Virus record (IMG/VR): IMGVR_UViG_3300036790_000752
Span: 1-25,346 of that record
Length of the DNA: 25,346 nt
Source: a virus
Direction: 5' to 3' (one strand)
This document shows, one piece after another, positions 22,212-25,346 of this stretch. A program made the position numbers and the translations under genes. The stretch's first letter is position 1. Each line of letters begins with the position of its first letter. Below the pieces are notes generated by a model, which saw nothing but the letters and a program-made list of their open reading frames with translations, was not told the DNA's origin and made no database searches.

Positions 22212-22402
22212 AAAAGCAAATCACCGATTTATACCAAGACTGGAAGAGAGGGAAGTTAAAGCCCAATGTCCGTCAAGAAGCCATTCTCAATTTGTGGGAA
22301 CGCTTTTTGGAAGATCAACCTTCTGATTTCGACATTTTGGTAAATGAGATTCCAAATGCATTGAGCCGCCTATATGAAATTGCGGATATAAAAAGCAAAT
22401 GA
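22208..22402 (+). CDS. Small helical hypothetical protein
   Basis: A 64-residue charged helical protein (LYQDWKRGKLKPNVRQEAIL) without a recognised family. Both ends overlap neighbours by ATGA, which supports it as a real gene in the tail operon. It lies between the FN3-like protein and the tail-tip protein. Codon use is less GC-rich than its neighbours, suggesting separate acquisition. Confidence 0.6.
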   Translation: MKKQITDLYQDWKRGKLKPNVRQEAILNLWERFLEDQPSDFDILVNEIPNALSRLYEIADIKSK

Positions 22403-24456
22403 TCTCCGTTGTCTTCAATACCGTGGACGCCTGGCTCATGGATGATGTCCCTGAATGGGGCCGCGCCAACGTCGTGGTCGAGGCCACCATCCCCTCCGCT
22501 TACGAACGCGGCTTGACGGGCAAGGAAACGCGGCGTGGAACTGGAGACACGTTGCGCCTCGCCGTCAAATGGACCTCGTTTCTTTCCAGCGCAAAGCAAC
22601 TGACGAACCTCCGCAACGCGCTCCAGCAATACGGCCAGAACGCCGCCACTTCCACCGGCCTCCAAAACGTCTTATGCCCCTTCTGGCCCGGACGCTTCGC
22701 CCCCGGTTCCACCATCCCGGCCACGACGGCCTTCTACGTTCTCTTCAACGCGGATTTTTCTTATCACTCCATCGTGGGCGCCGCCAACATCGCCGCGCAA
22801 TCTGCCGCGCTCATCGCCTTTCCCTTGATCGTGGGAATTTTAAAAGACAACCCGGACGTGGCCCTGATGACCTCCGACGATTCCGCCATCGAATTTTCCT
22901 TCCTGGAAGACGATGTAACCTATCTCCTCACGCCGCCGGCATATAACCCGCCTGCCGGCATCGCTGCCGGTGACGGCACGCCGCCATTATTCCCCTTCGC
23001 CGCCAACTGGGTCACGTCTCCGCATTCCGGGACTGCCGAGTTTGACATTGACCGCCAGCAGATCGGCGAAGTCCGGGCGCTCTCCCAGATATATTATACG
23101 CAACGCAATCGCCGGCGCGTTCAACAGGACCTCACGCTTAAGGGCGGCGATCCGCTCAACCTGCTTTCCTTCTTCGTGAGCATGGGCGGCCAGGTGCAAA
23201 GCTTCTGGCTCCCGGCCAACCTCAAGGAAGCCTGGCTCACCGCCAACGTCGCCGCCACCGATACCGCGTTGAACGTGGATAATCCCGCCGCGCTGGGAAC
23301 GAACCCGTTTCTTTGCCTCAACAACGGGGCCACGCGCTTGCCGCTCGTCGTCACGGGCGTCTCGGGAAACCAATGGGACCTCTCCGCCGCCGTCGGCCAG
23401 AATTTTACGGCCGCCAATACCGGCATTGAATCGCTCGTCCTCGCCCGCTTCGATGCCACCAAGCTCACCCTCAATTTCGTCACGTCACAATGGGCCAAAG
23501 TCTCGCTCAAGTTCAAAGAGCTGCCCTGGGAGACCAGCGCCGTGGCCGGGGAAGTCATCGGCACCACCATGGGACCGCTGCCCACCACGGCCATGCTCTA
23601 TACCCTCACCCTCACCACGCCCGGCGCGAACACGATCTGGCGCTACACCAATTTCGAGCGCAACCTCACAGACGGCAGCTCCAACGTTTACACCAGCGCG
23701 CCGATCCAGAACGAGGACATCACCGATTCGCCGAACCTTGAGCGGCAAAATGTCAACGTGAAGATGCGCAATTTCGCCGGCAACCCGCTCGCCTTGCTCA
23801 TTCCTTTCCAGATCGAATTTCCCATGGAGATCACCATCGCGGAAGGCAACGTCAGCGGCAACGACGTGACAGTGATCAATACCTACTTCGCGGGCGAAGT
23901 CGGCACCGTCAGCATGGACGGCCCGCTCCTCACCGCCGCTTGCATGGCGCTCAGTTGGATTTTTGACCGCACCGCCGCCCGCCGGTTGTACCAGAATAAT
24001 GACAACTGGAACCTCTTTGAACCCGCCAATGGCTTGACCGCCGCCGATTGGATGTGGAACGCCGTCGTCGTCAGCTATAACGCCGCCGATGCCGAACTCG
24101 TCATCGGCACCATCAGCGCGAACAACAACACGCTCAACGGCGGCACCAGCCTGGTGGGAAATTATTTCTCCGCCGGTTATCTTAGCGTCACGACGGCAGG
24201 CGCCACGCAATATCGCATGGTCAGCCAAAACACCGCCGAGACGGCCGGGCAGATCATCATTCAACTCGCCTCGCCCCTCAACGTCGCGCCCAGCGTGGGT
24301 GATGCCGTCCAGATTTACGCCGGCTACGATGGCCAGTACGAAACCGCCATTGAGAAATTTAACAATGGCCCGAACTTCGGAGGCTTCCCATTCATCCCGG
24401 TCGGCAATCCCTTCGTATTGAAGATCACCCAAAACCCCGGCCAAGGTAAAAAATGA
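22399..24456 (+). CDS. Tail-tip protein with DUF2163/BR0599-like C-terminal part
   Basis: A 685-residue protein. The middle part has RRRVQQDLTLKGGDPLNLLS followed by FFVSMGGQVQSFWLP at about 240-270, reminiscent of distal-tail proteins. The second half (NVKMRNFAGNPLALLIPFQI near 450) and the ending (GQYETAIEKFNNGPNFGGFPFIP) have the layout of the DUF2163 and phage BR0599 families. In that group a Cys-rich version of the same ending is common; the Cys are absent here. In the Rhodobacter gene transfer agent the gp12 and gp13 products lie directly before a NlpC/P60 peptidase, as here, so this may combine both roles. Both ends overlap neighbours by ATGA. It probably forms the hub at the tail tip. 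Confidence 0.72.
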   Translation: MISVVFNTVDAWLMDDVPEWGRANVVVEATIPSAYERGLTGKETRRGTGDTLRLAVKWTSFLSSAKQLTNLRNALQQYGQNAATSTGLQNVLCPFWPGRFAPGSTIPATTAFYVLFNADFSYHSIVGAANIAAQSAALIAFPLIVGILKDNPDVALMTSDDSAIEFSFLEDDVTYLLTPPAYNPPAGIAAGDGTPPLFPFAANWVTSPHSGTAEFDIDRQQIGEVRALSQIYYTQRNRRRVQQDLTLKGGDPLNLLSFFVSMGGQVQSFWLPANLKEAWLTANVAATDTALNVDNPAALGTNPFLCLNNGATRLPLVVTGVSGNQWDLSAAVGQNFTAANTGIESLVLARFDATKLTLNFVTSQWAKVSLKFKELPWETSAVAGEVIGTTMGPLPTTAMLYTLTLTTPGANTIWRYTNFERNLTDGSSNVYTSAPIQNEDITDSPNLERQNVNVKMRNFAGNPLALLIPFQIEFPMEITIAEGNVSGNDVTVINTYFAGEVGTVSMDGPLLTAACMALSWIFDRTAARRLYQNNDNWNLFEPANGLTAADWMWNAVVVSYNAADAELVIGTISANNNTLNGGTSLVGNYFSAGYLSVTTAGATQYRMVSQNTAETAGQIIIQLASPLNVAPSVGDAVQIYAGYDGQYETAIEKFNNGPNFGGFPFIPVGNPFVLKITQNPGQGKK

Positions 24457-25025
24457 GTGACGCGTCACCTTCATCATTGCAACCCTATTTCAACACCGTT
24501 GAACGCGTCTTGCAGTTGGACAATATCGCCGACTCCTGGCGCGGCACTTCCTTCATGCCCAATGCCGCCATCAAAGGCGCGGGCGTGAGTTGTCAGAAAC
24601 TCGTCACGTCTATTTACATCGAGTGCGGGGCGCTCCCCGCAGATTTCATCTGTGATGATGGCCCCATGAACTGGGCGCGCGCCCAAAAAGAATCGTTGAT
24701 CGAAAAATTCATGGAAGATTACTGCTTTGGTAATCCTGAATCGGACAAGCCCAAATATTTTGAACGCAATTCCTTCCCGGCACGCTATCCCCAACCCGGC
24801 GATATGCTTGGCTTCCGAGTCGATGGCTGCGTGCATCATTGCGGCGTGATGCTCGGCGCGGGCCGCTTCATCCATTGCTGGCGGCAATCCGGCGTGATGT
24901 TTTCCCAGCTCCATGACGCGGCCTATTTATCTCGCCTGGCTAAAATCTGGCGCCCCTTTTCCCTCAACCCTGAACCCTCAACCCCGTTCGCCCCTGGACA
25001 CGCGTGTCCCGGAGGCGAGTCATAA
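24453..25025 (+). CDS. NlpC/P60-type cell-wall peptidase of the tail tip
   Basis: A 190-residue protein predicted to cut peptidoglycan peptides as the tail penetrates the host wall. The catalytic Cys is in GAGVSCQKLV (Cys47), and the His in GCVHHCGVMLG (His129, in the H-x-G position). The polar third residue is probably His141 in RFIHCW. PGDMLGF just before the His motif is typical. The position after the DUF2163-like protein matches gene transfer agent gp14. The last 20 or so residues (NPEPSTPFAPGHACPGGES) are encoded by repeat-like DNA containing a 14-bp palindrome and look like a recent extension. Confidence 0.85.
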   Translation: MSDASPSSLQPYFNTVERVLQLDNIADSWRGTSFMPNAAIKGAGVSCQKLVTSIYIECGALPADFICDDGPMNWARAQKESLIEKFMEDYCFGNPESDKPKYFERNSFPARYPQPGDMLGFRVDGCVHHCGVMLGAGRFIHCWRQSGVMFSQLHDAAYLSRLAKIWRPFSLNPEPSTPFAPGHACPGGES

Positions 25026-25039
25026 CCCAGGCGCGCCTG
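24996..25039. repeat. Palindrome cluster at end of the peptidase gene
   Basis: GGACACGCGTGTCC (24996-25009) is identical to 3928-3941. CAGGCGCGCCTG (25028-25039) is a second perfect palindrome of 12 bp. The first lies in the last codons of the peptidase, the second just after its stop. Upstream the sequence CCCTCAACCCTGAACCCTCAA (24961-24981) is itself a short direct repeat. The cluster looks like an inserted dispersed element. Confidence 0.65.
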
Positions 25040-25227
25040 TGTACGGAAATCAAAATCCCCCTCAACCACAGCCCTTCGGCATCGGCGACCAAATGAGTTC
25101 ATCGCAACAGCAGACGCTGCCCGTCGCCTACTTCGCCGGCACCCGCAAGATCGCCGTCAAAGCCTTGAGCAAAGTTTACAACCTCTACACCGCGCCCGCG
25201 CCGCAACAGATTCCCACCAAGAAATAG
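25039..25227 (+). CDS. Small tail-region protein
   Basis: A product of 62 residues from GTG 25039, or 44 from ATG 25093. The frame is open back to 24913, but that part overlaps the peptidase and its repeat tail. The core reads LPVAYFAGTRKIAVKALSKV, a conserved-looking beta/helix segment with PAPQQIPTKK at the end. I do not recognise the family. It may be a small tail-tip component, as it lies between the peptidase and another late gene. Confidence 0.5.
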   Translation: MYGNQNPPQPQPFGIGDQMSSSQQQTLPVAYFAGTRKIAVKALSKVYNLYTAPAPQQIPTKK

Positions 25228-25229
25228 CC

Positions 25230-25346
25230 ATGGAACTCGAAAAGCCCATTTTTAAAATTCTTTCCAGGGACGAAGTCTGCAAGGCGCTGGCCAACCATGT
25301 TTTAAAATCCAGCGGCAGTGATTTTGTAGGGGAGGCGCATGTCCAG
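25230..25346 (+). CDS. Partial late gene running off the window
   Basis: The ATG at 25230 opens a frame that continues to the last base (39 codons seen). It begins MELEKPIFKILSRDEVCKAL and continues with a helical, charged pattern. It follows the previous stop by two bases. By order, a receptor-binding or further tail-tip protein would be expected, but the visible part does not identify it. Confidence 0.5.
   Translation, partial: MELEKPIFKILSRDEVCKALANHVLKSSGSDFVGEAHVQ

Overview
This window reads as part of a tailed temperate phage or prophage. Gene order and composition suggest a host in or near the Verrucomicrobiota (Pedosphaera/Limisphaerales-like). The host call is an inference. It rests on Thr/Asn-rich exported proteins, a fibronectin-III domain of the kind common there, and several dispersed GC-rich palindromic repeats typical of such genomes. 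Genes are tightly packed, and most successive starts and stops overlap as ATGA or GTGA. No tRNA, rRNA, CRISPR array, integrase or transposase was found.

Left control region (1-2309). A leftward operon (1190 to 6) encodes a small HTH protein, two small proteins and a phage-type DNA N6-adenine methyltransferase that contains a G9 homopolymer. It diverges from a rightward operon that begins with a XRE-like repressor, followed by a possible lipoprotein and a Cys-rich small protein. The 70-bp divergent intergenic region carries three related operator-like palindromes. A gene-free stretch (2310-2611) holds nested inverted repeats and two hairpins.

Accessory and packaging region (2612-9431). A signal-peptide beta-barrel-like outer-membrane protein and a class 3 lipase look like cargo (moron) genes. 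Then comes a phage Mu-like packaging order: a membrane/coiled-coil protein (gp25-like), a winged-helix protein (gp26-like), a small terminase (gp27-like) and a large terminase (gp28-like). It leads into a single 800-residue portal/MuF fusion.

Head and tail region (9422-25346). Prohead protease, HK97-fold capsid protein, head-tail connector, gp10-like protein, tail terminator, tail tube, a beta-helix spike-like protein, a tail chaperone pair with a canonical A AAA AAC -1 frameshift site, tape measure, a DUF2163-like tail-tip protein and an NlpC/P60 peptidase follow in order. The right part resembles the tail module of the Rhodobacter gene transfer agent (gp9 to gp14) and other non-contractile-tail phages.

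Main unusual points. First, three structural-region proteins have a non-secreted N-terminal part, then an internal signal-peptide-like segment with a good signal peptidase I site, then a secretion-style domain. The capsid protein itself starts with an about 50-residue hydrophobic module. Second, two copies of a two-hairpin repeat show compensatory base changes in both stems and sit inside tiny leader ORFs just ahead of the connector and tail-tube genes. One hairpin contains the connector's Shine-Dalgarno sequence and ends directly at its start codon. Third, several host-like dispersed palindromes lie within or between phage genes.
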